Of a stretch of 64,000 bases of DNA, positions 43,129 through 51,064 are shown piece by piece. The position numbers were made by a program, and so were the translations under genes. How positions within the stretch are numbered: position 1 is the stretch's first letter; every line of letters begins with the position of its first letter. The notes under the pieces were generated by a model that was given only the letters and a program-made list of their open reading frames with translations, did no database searches and was not told the DNA's origin. Where the stretch lies: contig CAWHEG010000031.1 in NCBI GenBank assembly GCA_963828405.1, positions 1,860,001 through 1,924,000 of the forward strand, read 5' to 3'. The DNA comes from JANMJD01 sp963828405. GTDB taxonomy: Bacteria; Actinomycetota; Acidimicrobiia; Acidimicrobiales; Ilumatobacteraceae.

Positions 43129-44696
43129 AAGAGCTCGTCTTTTCCCGTCTGTTCCTTCCCGCCGTCGAACGGTGGGCCGACCGGGTGGCCTTCCACGATG
43201 GCGACTACCACGCGACGTTCCAACAGCACGGTGACCGGGTGCTCCGGCTGGCCGATGCGATGAAGCACCAGCTCGGCCTGCGATCCGACGACCGCTTCGC
43301 GGTGATGTCGTGCAACAGCCACCAGTACCTCGAGTTGTTCCACGCCGGGTTCCTCGGGGCCGGAGTGATCAACCCGCTCAACCTGCGCCTGGCCGGCAAG
43401 GAGCTGCAGCACATCCTGCGCGACTCGGCCACATCGGTGGTGTTCGTCGACGCGATCTTCGCCGATCATTTCGCCCGCAACATCGCCGAGGTGCGCGACG
43501 AGCTGCCGCTACGCCAGGTGGTGCTCATCGGTGACGGCGATCTCCCCCACGACGTGGGCTACGAGGACCTGATCCAGGCCGGCGAGCCTGTGGTGCCCGA
43601 CGAGCCCGAGGAATGGGATCCCGCCGTGCTGATGTACACGGGCGGCACGACCGGACTGGCCAAGGGCGTGCTCCTCGACCAACGGGCGGAGATGTTGAAC
43701 CTCTACCACATCGGGCTCTCGCTCGGGTTCGGCGAGTCCCGGGTGTACCTGCACCAGACCCCGATGTTCCACGCCGCCTCGATGGGCGGCATCATCGGGA
43801 TCCCCGCCACGGGAGGATCGTCGGTGTTCGTCCCGCTGTTCGAGCCCGAGCAGGTGATGCAGGCCATCGAGCGCTACTGCGTCGACTGGACGATGATGGT
43901 GCCGACGATGATCGCCCTCGTGCTGAACCATCCGCAGTTCCGTCCCGAGCGGCTGGCGTCGCTGCGCGACCTCGTCTACGGGGCCTCGCCGATGCCGGCG
44001 TCGTTGTTGGACCGGACGATGGCCGCCTTCCCGCAACTCGGTCTGTGGCAGGGCTACGGGATGACCGAATGCGCCTCGGTGCTCACCTTCCTCACCGACG
44101 TCGACCATCGGCGCGGCGGCTCGATCCTCCGGTCGGCCGGCCGTCCGGCGATGGGGATCAACGTCAGCGTGCGGCGTGCCGACGACAGCGAGGCCGCCGT
44201 CGGCGAGAACGGCGAGATCTGGGCCCGCGGCGGCAACCTGATGCGCGAGTACTGGGGCCAGCCGGAGGCGACGGTCGATGTGTTCCGCGAGGAGTGGTAC
44301 CGCACCGGTGATGAGGGGCACCTCGACGCCCAGGGCTACCTGTACCTCGTCGACCGGGTCAAGGACATGATCGTGACGGGCGGCGAGAACGTCTACTCGA
44401 TCGAGGTGGAACAGGCGATGTCGACGCACCCCGCCGTGGAGCAGGTCGCCGTCATCGGCATCCCCCACCCGACCTGGGGCGAGCAGGTCCACGCGATCGT
44501 CGTCCTGCGCGCCGGTTGCTCGGCCACCGAGGATCAGCTGAAGGCCCACGTCCGCACGACACTCGGGGGGTTCAAGGTCCCCAAGTCGATCGAGTTCCGG
44601 ACCGAGCCGATCCCCTTGTCGGGCGCCCTGAAGCCGCTCAAGCGCGAGCTGCGCAGGCCGTACTGGGAGTCCCAGACGACCACGGACGGCGGCTGA
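43125..44696 (+). CDS. fatty-acyl-CoA ligase (AMP-binding enzyme)
   Basis: A 523-residue ANL-superfamily ligase: the P-loop MYTGGTTGLAKGVLL at about residue 168, LWQGYGMTECASVL (adenine-binding and catalytic region), EWYRTGDEGHLDAQGYLYLVDRVKDMI, and a C-terminal Lys in SGALKPLKRELR. It activates fatty acids (chain length unknown) with ATP and CoA. AGAGGA precedes the ATG, which overlaps the WS/DGAT stop. In context it would feed acyl-CoA to the acyltransferase. Confidence 0.9.
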   Translation: MKELVFSRLFLPAVERWADRVAFHDGDYHATFQQHGDRVLRLADAMKHQLGLRSDDRFAVMSCNSHQYLELFHAGFLGAGVINPLNLRLAGKELQHILRDSATSVVFVDAIFADHFARNIAEVRDELPLRQVVLIGDGDLPHDVGYEDLIQAGEPVVPDEPEEWDPAVLMYTGGTTGLAKGVLLDQRAEMLNLYHIGLSLGFGESRVYLHQTPMFHAASMGGIIGIPATGGSSVFVPLFEPEQVMQAIERYCVDWTMMVPTMIALVLNHPQFRPERLASLRDLVYGASPMPASLLDRTMAAFPQLGLWQGYGMTECASVLTFLTDVDHRRGGSILRSAGRPAMGINVSVRRADDSEAAVGENGEIWARGGNLMREYWGQPEATVDVFREEWYRTGDEGHLDAQGYLYLVDRVKDMIVTGGENVYSIEVEQAMSTHPAVEQVAVIGIPHPTWGEQVHAIVVLRAGCSATEDQLKAHVRTTLGGFKVPKSIEFRTEPIPLSGALKPLKRELRRPYWESQTTTDGG

Positions 44697-44703
44697 CCGA
44701 ACC

Positions 44704-44899
44704 TCAGGCGGCGACGGGACTTGGTCGCCTTCGGTACCAGACGATCGCCGAGCTGGCCACGGCGGCCCAGGCGCACCACAGCGAGGCGAAGCCGTTGCGC
44801 TCGGCGACCGCCAGCAGGGCGACGACCACGAGGTTCACCGCGCCGAACGCGGCGACACCGTCAGGGCCGAACTCCCTGCGCGGGATCGCCGTTCGGCAC
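44704..44899 (-). CDS. putative small membrane protein (frame uncertain)
   Basis: This and the promoter for the exporter are all I see in the 339-base stretch 44697-45035. A minus-strand frame with strong G/C third positions reads EFGPDGVAAFGAVNLVVVAL, then LAVAERNGFASLWCAWAAVA and a basic tail ending YRRRPSPVAA. That gives two hydrophobic segments separated by a short polar turn. It has no start codon in its own frame; GTG 44899 (VPNGDPAQG) would join it if one base were removed near 44880. I do not recognise the family. It may be a real small protein with a sequence error, or a remnant. Confidence 0.4.
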
Positions 44900-45035
44900 C
44901 GGCAGGAGCGGCCGGCGGGTGGCCGTGTCCTGCCGGACGCCGTCCGAACGATCGACGAGACGATGACGAAGGGCCCTGACAGGCTCGCCTCGCCCGGGCG
45001 CAGACTGCGGGAAGGCCACGACTGGAGGAGCCGCC

Positions 45036-45812
45036 ATGCCGACCGATCTCGCCACCCCGCCCACCGCCGCGGAGACCGGCGGCAGCGGACGGATCGCCGC
45101 CCGCACCGTGGACGCCGTCAAGGTCTACGGCAGCGGCCCGACCGAGGTCCGCGCGCTCGACGGCATCACGGTCGACTTCCCCGCCGGGCAGTGGACGGCG
45201 ATCATGGGCCCGTCCGGGTCGGGCAAGTCGACGCTGCTGCACTGCAGCGCCGGGCTCGACACACTGACCTCGGGAACCGTGTTCATCGGCGACACCGATC
45301 TGACGACGCTGAACGATCGACAGCTGACCCTGCTCCGCCGGGAGAAGGTCGGCTTCGTCTTCCAGGCCTACAACCTGGTGCCGACCCTGTCGGCCGAGGA
45401 GAACATCACCCTTCCGCTGACGCTCGGCGGCAAGCGCGCCGACCCCAAGTGGTTGGAGCTGCTCGTCGGGGCGTTGCGCCTCGCGGATCGCCTGCGGCAT
45501 CGTCCGTCGGAGCTCTCCGGCGGTCAGCAGCAGCGGGTCGCGGCGGCGCGGGCGATGGTCACCCGGCCGGTGCTGATCTTCGCCGACGAACCGACCGGCA
45601 ACCTCGACTCCAAGTCGGCCACCGAGATGCTCGACATGACCCGGGCGGCGGTCCAGGCGTTCGGGCAGACCGTGGTGATGGTCACCCATGACGCCCGGGC
45701 GGCGAGCTACGCCGACCGTGTGGTGTTCATGGCCGACGGGCGGATCGTCGATCAGCTCGACCACCCGACGATGAACCGGATCCTCGACGAGCTGAAGAAG
45801 CTGGGGAGCTGA
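45036..45812 (+). CDS. ABC transporter ATP-binding protein (MacB/LolD type)
   Basis: 258 residues: Walker A GPSGSGKS (about 63-70), Q-loop VFQAYNLVPTLSAEENI, signature LSGGQQQR, Walker B LIFADEPTGNLDS and switch MVTHDARAASYADRVVFM. This is the pattern of ATPases that pair with FtsX-like permeases in lipoprotein, peptide or drug export. GGAGGAG lies 7 bases before the ATG. The permease gene follows after 5 bases, forming a two-gene operon. Confidence 0.93.
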   Translation: MPTDLATPPTAAETGGSGRIAARTVDAVKVYGSGPTEVRALDGITVDFPAGQWTAIMGPSGSGKSTLLHCSAGLDTLTSGTVFIGDTDLTTLNDRQLTLLRREKVGFVFQAYNLVPTLSAEENITLPLTLGGKRADPKWLELLVGALRLADRLRHRPSELSGGQQQRVAAARAMVTRPVLIFADEPTGNLDSKSATEMLDMTRAAVQAFGQTVVMVTHDARAASYADRVVFMADGRIVDQLDHPTMNRILDELKKLGS

Positions 45813-45817
45813 GTGCG

Positions 45818-48361
45818 ATGTTCCGGGTCGTCCTCAAGTCGACGTTGGCCAAGAAGCTCCGGCTGTTCAGCACGGCGCTGTCGGTGTTGCTCGGCGTGGC
45901 GTTCCTGACCGGCACCCTGGTGTTCAACGCCACGATCAGACGGACGTTCGACGACCTCTTCGCCGACGTGTTCGCCAACACCGACAGCTACATCCGCTCC
46001 GAGACCTCGGTCGACCTCGGCATGGGGAACGAGCAGCGGGGTCGCATCCCGCTGTCGGTCGTCGACGACGTCCGCCGGGTCGAGGGCGTGAGCGACGTCC
46101 AGGGGTACGTCCAGGGATTCGCCCAGCTCGTCGACCGCGACGGTGATCCGATCGGCAACCCCGGCCAGGGTGCGCCGACACTCGGGATGAGCTACATGTC
46201 GGGCCCGATGAACCCGTGGACGTTCACCGAGGGGAGCCGGGTGCCGGGACCGGACGAACTGGTCATCGACGCCGCCAGCGCGAGCAAGGGCGGGTTCGCC
46301 GTCGGTGACATGGTCACCGTGCTCACCCAGACCGGTTCGCACACGCTCCCGCTCGTCGGCACGGTGCGCTACGGCAGCGTCGATTCCCCCGGTGGTGCAT
46401 CGATCGCCATGTTCGATCTGGCGACGACCCAGAAGCTGATGCTCGCCGGTGCCGCCGAGGTCGACACGGTGATGGTCAAGGCCGTCGAAGGGATCGACGA
46501 GGAGACGATGACCGCCCGGCTCGCCGGTGTGCTGCCCGACGGGATCGAGGCGTTGACGGGCAGTGCGATCACCGAGGAGGTGCAGAACAGCATCGCCGAG
46601 GGACTCGGCTTCTTCAACACGTTCCTGCTGGTGTTCGCCGTCATCGGTCTCGTCGTGGCGAGCTTCACGATCTACAACACGTTCCAGATCATCGTCACGC
46701 AGCGGATCCAGGAGATGGCGCTGCTGCGCTCGATCGGGGCGACCAGGCGCCAGGTGCTCTGGGCACAGCTGCTCGAGGCGGTGTTCGTCGGGGTCGTCGC
46801 CTCTGTCGTCGGCGTGGTCGCCGGGGTGCTCGTCGCCGGGCTCCTCAAGGCGATGCTCGCCGCGTTCGGCATCGACATCCCCGCCGGGGGGTTGGTGTTC
46901 ACGTCGCGCATCGTGATCATCTCCCTCGCCGTCGGCATCGGGGTGACCGTCGTCTCGGCGCTCTTCCCGTCGCGTCGCGCCTCGCGGATCCCGCCGCTGG
47001 CCGCCATCCGCGACGTGGTCGTCGAGCAGAGCGGCGAATCGCGTCGACGGCTGCTGCTCGGTCTCACCCTCACGGGTCTCGGCATCGCCGGATTCGTCGC
47101 CGGTCTGGGTGGTTCGGGCCTCTCCTGGGTGGGACTGGGCGCGCTGCTGACGCTGATGGGCGTGTTCGTCCTCGGGCCGTTGATCGCCCGCCCGGTCGTC
47201 AGGGTCCTCGGGCTCCCGATCGCCCGGCTGACCGGCGTGACGGGCGAGATGGCACGCGAGAACGCGATGCGCAACCCCAAGCGCACCGCCCGCACCGGCG
47301 GCGCACTGATGGTCGGTGTCGCCCTGGTGGCAGGGATCACGGTGATCGCCGCGTCGATCAAGGACTGGGTCCGCGACACGTTCGAGGAGTCCTTCACGGG
47401 TGACTTCGTGGTCAGCACCAAGACCGCCGGCTTCGGCGGGTTGAGCCCGGATCTGGTCGAGCGGCTGGCCGTCCTCCCCGAGGTCGGCGCGGCGACGGGT
47501 GTGCGGATGGGAGCCGCCCGCGACGTCGACAACGCGGACGACACGCTGTACTACGCCGTCGACCCGGCCTCGGCGGAGGCGGTCTTCGACATCGGGATGA
47601 TCGACGGAACCGTCAAGGCCCTGACGACCGAGGGCATCCTCGTCGACGACGGCAAGGCGAAGGACCGCAACTGGTCCGTCGGCGACGTGGTCAGGTTCCG
47701 CTTCCTCAACGGCGTCACCCGTGAGCTGACGATCCAGGGGATCTACACCGAGGACAACCTGGCCGGCCCGTTCGTCATCGCCCAGGCGCTGCACGAACGT
47801 ACTGGCACCGACCAGTTCGACATCGCGATCTACGTCGCCAAGGCCGACGGCGTCGACGACTCGGCCGCGCAGGCGGCGATCCGGTCGGTCACCGACGACT
47901 ACGCCAACGCCGAACCCCGCAGCCGCCGCGAGTACATCGACACTCAGGCGAAGCAGATCGATCCGCTCGTCAGCCTGATCTACGCCCTGCTCGCCCTGGC
48001 CGTGGTGATCGCCCTGATCAACATCGCCAACAGCATGGCGCTGTCGATCCACGAGCGGACCCGCGAGCTCGGCCTGGTGCGCGCCGTCGGCATGACCCGC
48101 CACCAGACCCGGGCGTCGATCACCTGGGAGGCGGTGCTGCTCAGCCTGCTCGGTTCGGGGCTCGGCCTGCTGATCGGCGTGTTCTTCGGCTGGGCGATCA
48201 GCGTGGCGATCCGCGACACCGGGATGGGGGCGTTCGTCCTCCCCGTCCGCCCGCTGATCGTCATCGCCATCGCAGCCGTGCTCGGCGGCGTGCTCGCCTC
48301 GCTGCGCCCCGCCCGCCGGGCGGCGCGGATCAACGTGCTGCGCGCCATCGCCACGGCGTAG
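45818..48361 (+). CDS. ABC transporter permease (two FtsX domains)
   Basis: 847 residues with an N-terminal helix (LFSTALSVLLGVAFLTGTLV), an extracellular MacB-like core domain, a first FtsX block (about 265-385: FLLVFAVIGLVVASFTIYNT, then the coupling region MALLRSIGATRRQVLWAQLL), a central pair of helices (about 410-460), a second extracellular domain, and a last FtsX block (about 715-847: ALLALAVVIALINIANSMAL, ELGLVRAVGMTRHQTRASI). This is the long YknZ/actinobacterial type. With the adjacent ATPase it forms a mechanotransmitter or exporter; the cargo is unknown. Confidence 0.92.
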   Translation: MFRVVLKSTLAKKLRLFSTALSVLLGVAFLTGTLVFNATIRRTFDDLFADVFANTDSYIRSETSVDLGMGNEQRGRIPLSVVDDVRRVEGVSDVQGYVQGFAQLVDRDGDPIGNPGQGAPTLGMSYMSGPMNPWTFTEGSRVPGPDELVIDAASASKGGFAVGDMVTVLTQTGSHTLPLVGTVRYGSVDSPGGASIAMFDLATTQKLMLAGAAEVDTVMVKAVEGIDEETMTARLAGVLPDGIEALTGSAITEEVQNSIAEGLGFFNTFLLVFAVIGLVVASFTIYNTFQIIVTQRIQEMALLRSIGATRRQVLWAQLLEAVFVGVVASVVGVVAGVLVAGLLKAMLAAFGIDIPAGGLVFTSRIVIISLAVGIGVTVVSALFPSRRASRIPPLAAIRDVVVEQSGESRRRLLLGLTLTGLGIAGFVAGLGGSGLSWVGLGALLTLMGVFVLGPLIARPVVRVLGLPIARLTGVTGEMARENAMRNPKRTARTGGALMVGVALVAGITVIAASIKDWVRDTFEESFTGDFVVSTKTAGFGGLSPDLVERLAVLPEVGAATGVRMGAARDVDNADDTLYYAVDPASAEAVFDIGMIDGTVKALTTEGILVDDGKAKDRNWSVGDVVRFRFLNGVTRELTIQGIYTEDNLAGPFVIAQALHERTGTDQFDIAIYVAKADGVDDSAAQAAIRSVTDDYANAEPRSRREYIDTQAKQIDPLVSLIYALLALAVVIALINIANSMALSIHERTRELGLVRAVGMTRHQTRASITWEAVLLSLLGSGLGLLIGVFFGWAISVAIRDTGMGAFVLPVRPLIVIAIAAVLGGVLASLRPARRAARINVLRAIATA

Positions 48362-48498
48362 GCGTCCCGGCGGTGCCTCCCCGCCGAGACGCGGGGCGCG
48401 GCGACCAGGGTCCGGTCGTGCACTCGCCCGCAGTCGTCTGGTTGACTTTCGCCAGCGTCGGGATCGTCCCGATCGTGGTTGGCTGCAAGGGGTCGGGG

Positions 48499-49554
48499 AT
48501 GAGGTTCAGTCTGGCGATCAACCCGGAGCGGATGGACCCCGGCGAGGACATGCGCGCCGTGCTCGCCCACACGCTCGAGATGGTGCAGCTGGCCGAGGCC
48601 GGTGGATTCGAGATCGCCTGGGCCGCCGAGCACCACGCCATCGAGCTCTCGGTCACCCCGAGCCCCTTCGGTCTGCTCACCTGGTGGGCCGCCCACACGT
48701 CGACCATCCGGCTCGGCACGGCCGTGGTCGTCGCCCCGTACTGGCATCCGATCCGGCTGGCCGGCGAGGTGGGTCAGCTCGACCTGCTCAGCAACGGCCG
48801 TGTCGAGCTCGGCCTGGGCCGCGGCGCGTACCAGCGGGAGTACGACCGGATGAGGCCGGGTACCGACCCGGTGTCGGGCGCCGCCGCACTGCGTGAGCTG
48901 CTGCCCGTGCTGAAGGGGTTGTGGGCCGGTGACCACGCCTACGACGGGAGCCTGTGGTCGTTTCCCGAAGCGACGGCGTGCCCGAAACCGCTGCAGTCCC
49001 CGCACCCTCCGCTATGGGTCGCGGCGCGCGATCCCGACACCTACGACTGGTCCGTCGCCAACGGCTGCAACATCATGTGCTGGCCGCTGACCAGGCCGTT
49101 CGCCGAGCTGGTCGCCTATGTCGGGCGCCTCGACGCCGCCCTGGCCAAGTGCCCGCCGGGCACGCCGCGGCCCCGCCAGGCGGCGATGCGCTACGCCGCG
49201 GTGGTGGCCGACGAGGCCGAGCTGGCGCTCTACATCCGCTCGCTGCAGAGCCAGGCCGGCAGGTTCGAGAACCTGTTCAAGGGAGTCGGCGGAGTCACGA
49301 ACGGGTTTCCCGAACCGGTCGATCTCGAGGCGCTCGGCAACCGGGCGGAGTACGACCCGGCGATGCTGCGTGAGAACCTGATGTTCGGCACTCCCGACGA
49401 GGTGATCGCCAAGCTGCGGATGTACCAGGCCCTCGGCGTCGACTTCATCTACTGCCCGACGTTCGGCGCGCCGATGGAGGCCCAGAAACGGTCGTTGCAG
49501 CTGTTCATCGACGAGGTCGTGCCGGCGTTCGCCGCAGCCGCAACCGCCGCCTGA
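48499..49554 (+). CDS. LLM class oxidoreductase (bacterial-luciferase-like)
   Basis: 351 residues starting MRFSLAINPERMDPGEDM. Features are WAAEHHAIELSVTPSPFGLL near residue 40, IRLGTAVVVAPYWHPIRLAG, LSNGRVELGLGRGAYQREYD and PHPPLWVAARDPDTYDWSV. The EHH/Y pattern is closer to alkanal-type flavin monooxygenases than to the two shorter F420-type LLM proteins in this window, so it may use FMNH2. The TGA overlaps the ATG of the alpha/beta hydrolase by one base. A CGGGA/TCCCG inverted repeat (48459-48471) sits 28 bases upstream, just after a TTGACT -35-like hexamer. Confidence 0.83.
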   Translation: MRFSLAINPERMDPGEDMRAVLAHTLEMVQLAEAGGFEIAWAAEHHAIELSVTPSPFGLLTWWAAHTSTIRLGTAVVVAPYWHPIRLAGEVGQLDLLSNGRVELGLGRGAYQREYDRMRPGTDPVSGAAALRELLPVLKGLWAGDHAYDGSLWSFPEATACPKPLQSPHPPLWVAARDPDTYDWSVANGCNIMCWPLTRPFAELVAYVGRLDAALAKCPPGTPRPRQAAMRYAAVVADEAELALYIRSLQSQAGRFENLFKGVGGVTNGFPEPVDLEALGNRAEYDPAMLRENLMFGTPDEVIAKLRMYQALGVDFIYCPTFGAPMEAQKRSLQLFIDEVVPAFAAAATAA

Positions 49555-50426
49555 TGGCCGCGATGGAGGACGGGGTCCGAGCGCGAACACCGCTGGTCCT
49601 CGTCCACGGTGTCGGGCTCGACCACCACCTGTGGGATTCGACGATCGCCGAGTTGGCCCCGGGCCGGGAGGTGATCACCTTCGATCTGGTCGGCCACGGG
49701 CCGGGCCCCCATCCCCCCGGGCCGTACTCGCTCGACACCTTCGTCGAGCAGCTGCTGGCGATCGTCTCCGGCCATCCCGTCGTCGACCTGTGCGGCTTCT
49801 CCCTCGGGGCGCTGATCTCCCAGGCCTTCGCCATCGCCCACGGTGGCCGCGTCCGCCACCTGGTGCTCCTGGGCACGGTGTTCCAACGGACCGAGGACGA
49901 GTTGCGGGCCATCCGGGAGCGGGTCGCCGAGGTGCGGGCCGGCGGCTTCCCCGCCACGGTCGAGGCGGCGATCGAGCGCTGGTTCTCGGCGGAGTTCTCC
50001 GCCCGGGCTCCCGAGGTCGTGGCCCGGATCCGGGCGACGATGGAGGCCAACGATCCTTCGGCCTACGCCGACGCCTATGGCGTGTTCGCCGTGGCCGACA
50101 CCCAGCTGGCGCCGCTGGTCCACAGCATCGGCATGCCGATGCTGGTGATCGCCGGGGCGTGCGACCCCCGTTCCACCCCGGCGATGTCGGCAGCCCTGGC
50201 CGCCGCCGTGGTCGACGGCCGTTGGGCGGTCGTCGACGGCGCCCGCCACTGCTTCATGGTCGAGCGGCCCGGCGTCGTGGCCGCCTTGATCGACGGCTTC
50301 CTGGGCCCGGCCACCTTGATCGACGGCTTCACGGGCCCGGCGGCCGCCCCGACCGCCGACACGACCGCCGGCCGGACCGCTGGCACGACCGCCGGCCGGA
50401 CCGCTGGCACGACCGCGCGCCGGTGA
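49554..50426 (+). CDS. alpha/beta hydrolase with repetitive C-terminal tail
   Basis: 290 residues. The fold is clear: oxyanion region LVLVHGVGLDHHLWDS, nucleophile elbow LCGFSLGALISQAFA (Gly-Phe-Ser-Leu-Gly, Ser about 83), acid Asp in VIAGACDPRSTPAMS, and His in VDGARHCFMVERP. It is a carboxylesterase, lactonase or C-C hydrolase of unknown substrate. After the catalytic domain (about residue 245) the tail consists of tandem repeats (LIDGFLGPAT/LIDGFTGPAA, then TAGRTAGT twice), which is unusual for this family. Coupled to the LLM gene upstream and to the unknown gene downstream. Confidence 0.85.
   Translation: MAAMEDGVRARTPLVLVHGVGLDHHLWDSTIAELAPGREVITFDLVGHGPGPHPPGPYSLDTFVEQLLAIVSGHPVVDLCGFSLGALISQAFAIAHGGRVRHLVLLGTVFQRTEDELRAIRERVAEVRAGGFPATVEAAIERWFSAEFSARAPEVVARIRATMEANDPSAYADAYGVFAVADTQLAPLVHSIGMPMLVIAGACDPRSTPAMSAALAAAVVDGRWAVVDGARHCFMVERPGVVAALIDGFLGPATLIDGFTGPAAAPTADTTAGRTAGTTAGRTAGTTARR
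50286..50345 (+). repeat. 30-base tandem duplication in the hydrolase tail
   Basis: Two consecutive 30-base units beginning TTGATCGACGGCTTC differ at only a few positions and add a second copy of the last helix, LIDGF.GPA, to the hydrolase. Confidence 0.85.
50361..50416 (+). repeat. 24-base tandem units at the hydrolase C-terminus
   Basis: Two identical 24-base units (ACGACCGCCGGCCGGACCGC plus TGGC) and a partial third encode Thr-Thr-Ala-Gly-Arg-Thr-Ala-Gly repeats, immediately before the stop and the overlapping GTG of the next gene. Confidence 0.9.
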
Positions 50427-51064
50427 CCGTGGCACCGTGGTTCGCCGGGGCGTGGCGCCGGCGCTCGATCGCCGTACCCGGGGGCCGACCGACCGAACCC
50501 TGCGAGGCGTGGTGGGTGCAGAGCGAGGACCTGTTCGTCGACGTGCGGGTGACCCTGCCCGGCCGATCGGGTGAGGGACTGCCCTTCTCGTCGACCCGTG
50601 CCTTCGCCGGCCGGTTCGCCGCCGTCGAGGGCGGCGTTCGCTGGCACGTCGAGCTGGACTCCGACGGCCCGGTTCCGCGAACCGACGGCGCAGCCGGGGT
50701 CGACCTGGTCGTCGATCCGGGCGAGCCGCTCGTGATGGTCGAGGACGCCCCCGGCCGCTTCCGCGAGGTCTGGGAACGCCCGGATGCGGCACCGGCGGTG
50801 CGCGGCCTGCGGACGGCCGGGCTCGTCGCCGTCCAGGTCGGCGAGGTGTACGGGGCAGTGTGGGCCGCGGGCGACGGGTGGATCGCCGGTCGCGTCTGGC
50901 GGCCCGGGTGGTCGCTCGGCGTCGGCCGTGTCGGCGAACCGCCCGCCGCCCTCGGCGCCTGGGTCGACGAAGCGGTGCCCCGGACGGCGGGGCGGAGCGA
51001 CGCCGATCAACGCCCGTGTCAGGTCGGGGCGGCCTCGCCGAGCGACGACGGGGCCAGGGCGTAG
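50423..51064 (+). CDS. hypothetical protein, beta-rich, Trp-rich
   Basis: 213 residues from GTG 50423, overlapping the hydrolase stop by 4 bases (GTGA). The sequence is rich in Trp and beta-strand-like segments: WFAGAWRRRSIAVPGGRP, EAWWVQSEDLFVDVRVTLP, AFAGRFAAVEGGVRWHVELD, VYGAVWAAGDGWIAGRVW. These suggest a lipocalin- or Hri1-like barrel, but I cannot assign a family. There is no signal peptide. Its last 46 bases overlap the end of the converging membrane-protein gene, so its C-terminal 15 residues are constrained by that gene and may be non-native. Confidence 0.65.
   Translation: MTVAPWFAGAWRRRSIAVPGGRPTEPCEAWWVQSEDLFVDVRVTLPGRSGEGLPFSSTRAFAGRFAAVEGGVRWHVELDSDGPVPRTDGAAGVDLVVDPGEPLVMVEDAPGRFREVWERPDAAPAVRGLRTAGLVAVQVGEVYGAVWAAGDGWIAGRVWRPGWSLGVGRVGEPPAALGAWVDEAVPRTAGRSDADQRPCQVGAASPSDDGARA

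Noticed and set aside
45752..48103. 783-codon open frame on the minus strand opposite the ABC permease
   Set aside because: Antisense open frames are expected in DNA this GC-rich. The product is His/Asp/Arg-rich low complexity, while the plus-strand frame encodes a clear FtsX-type permease.
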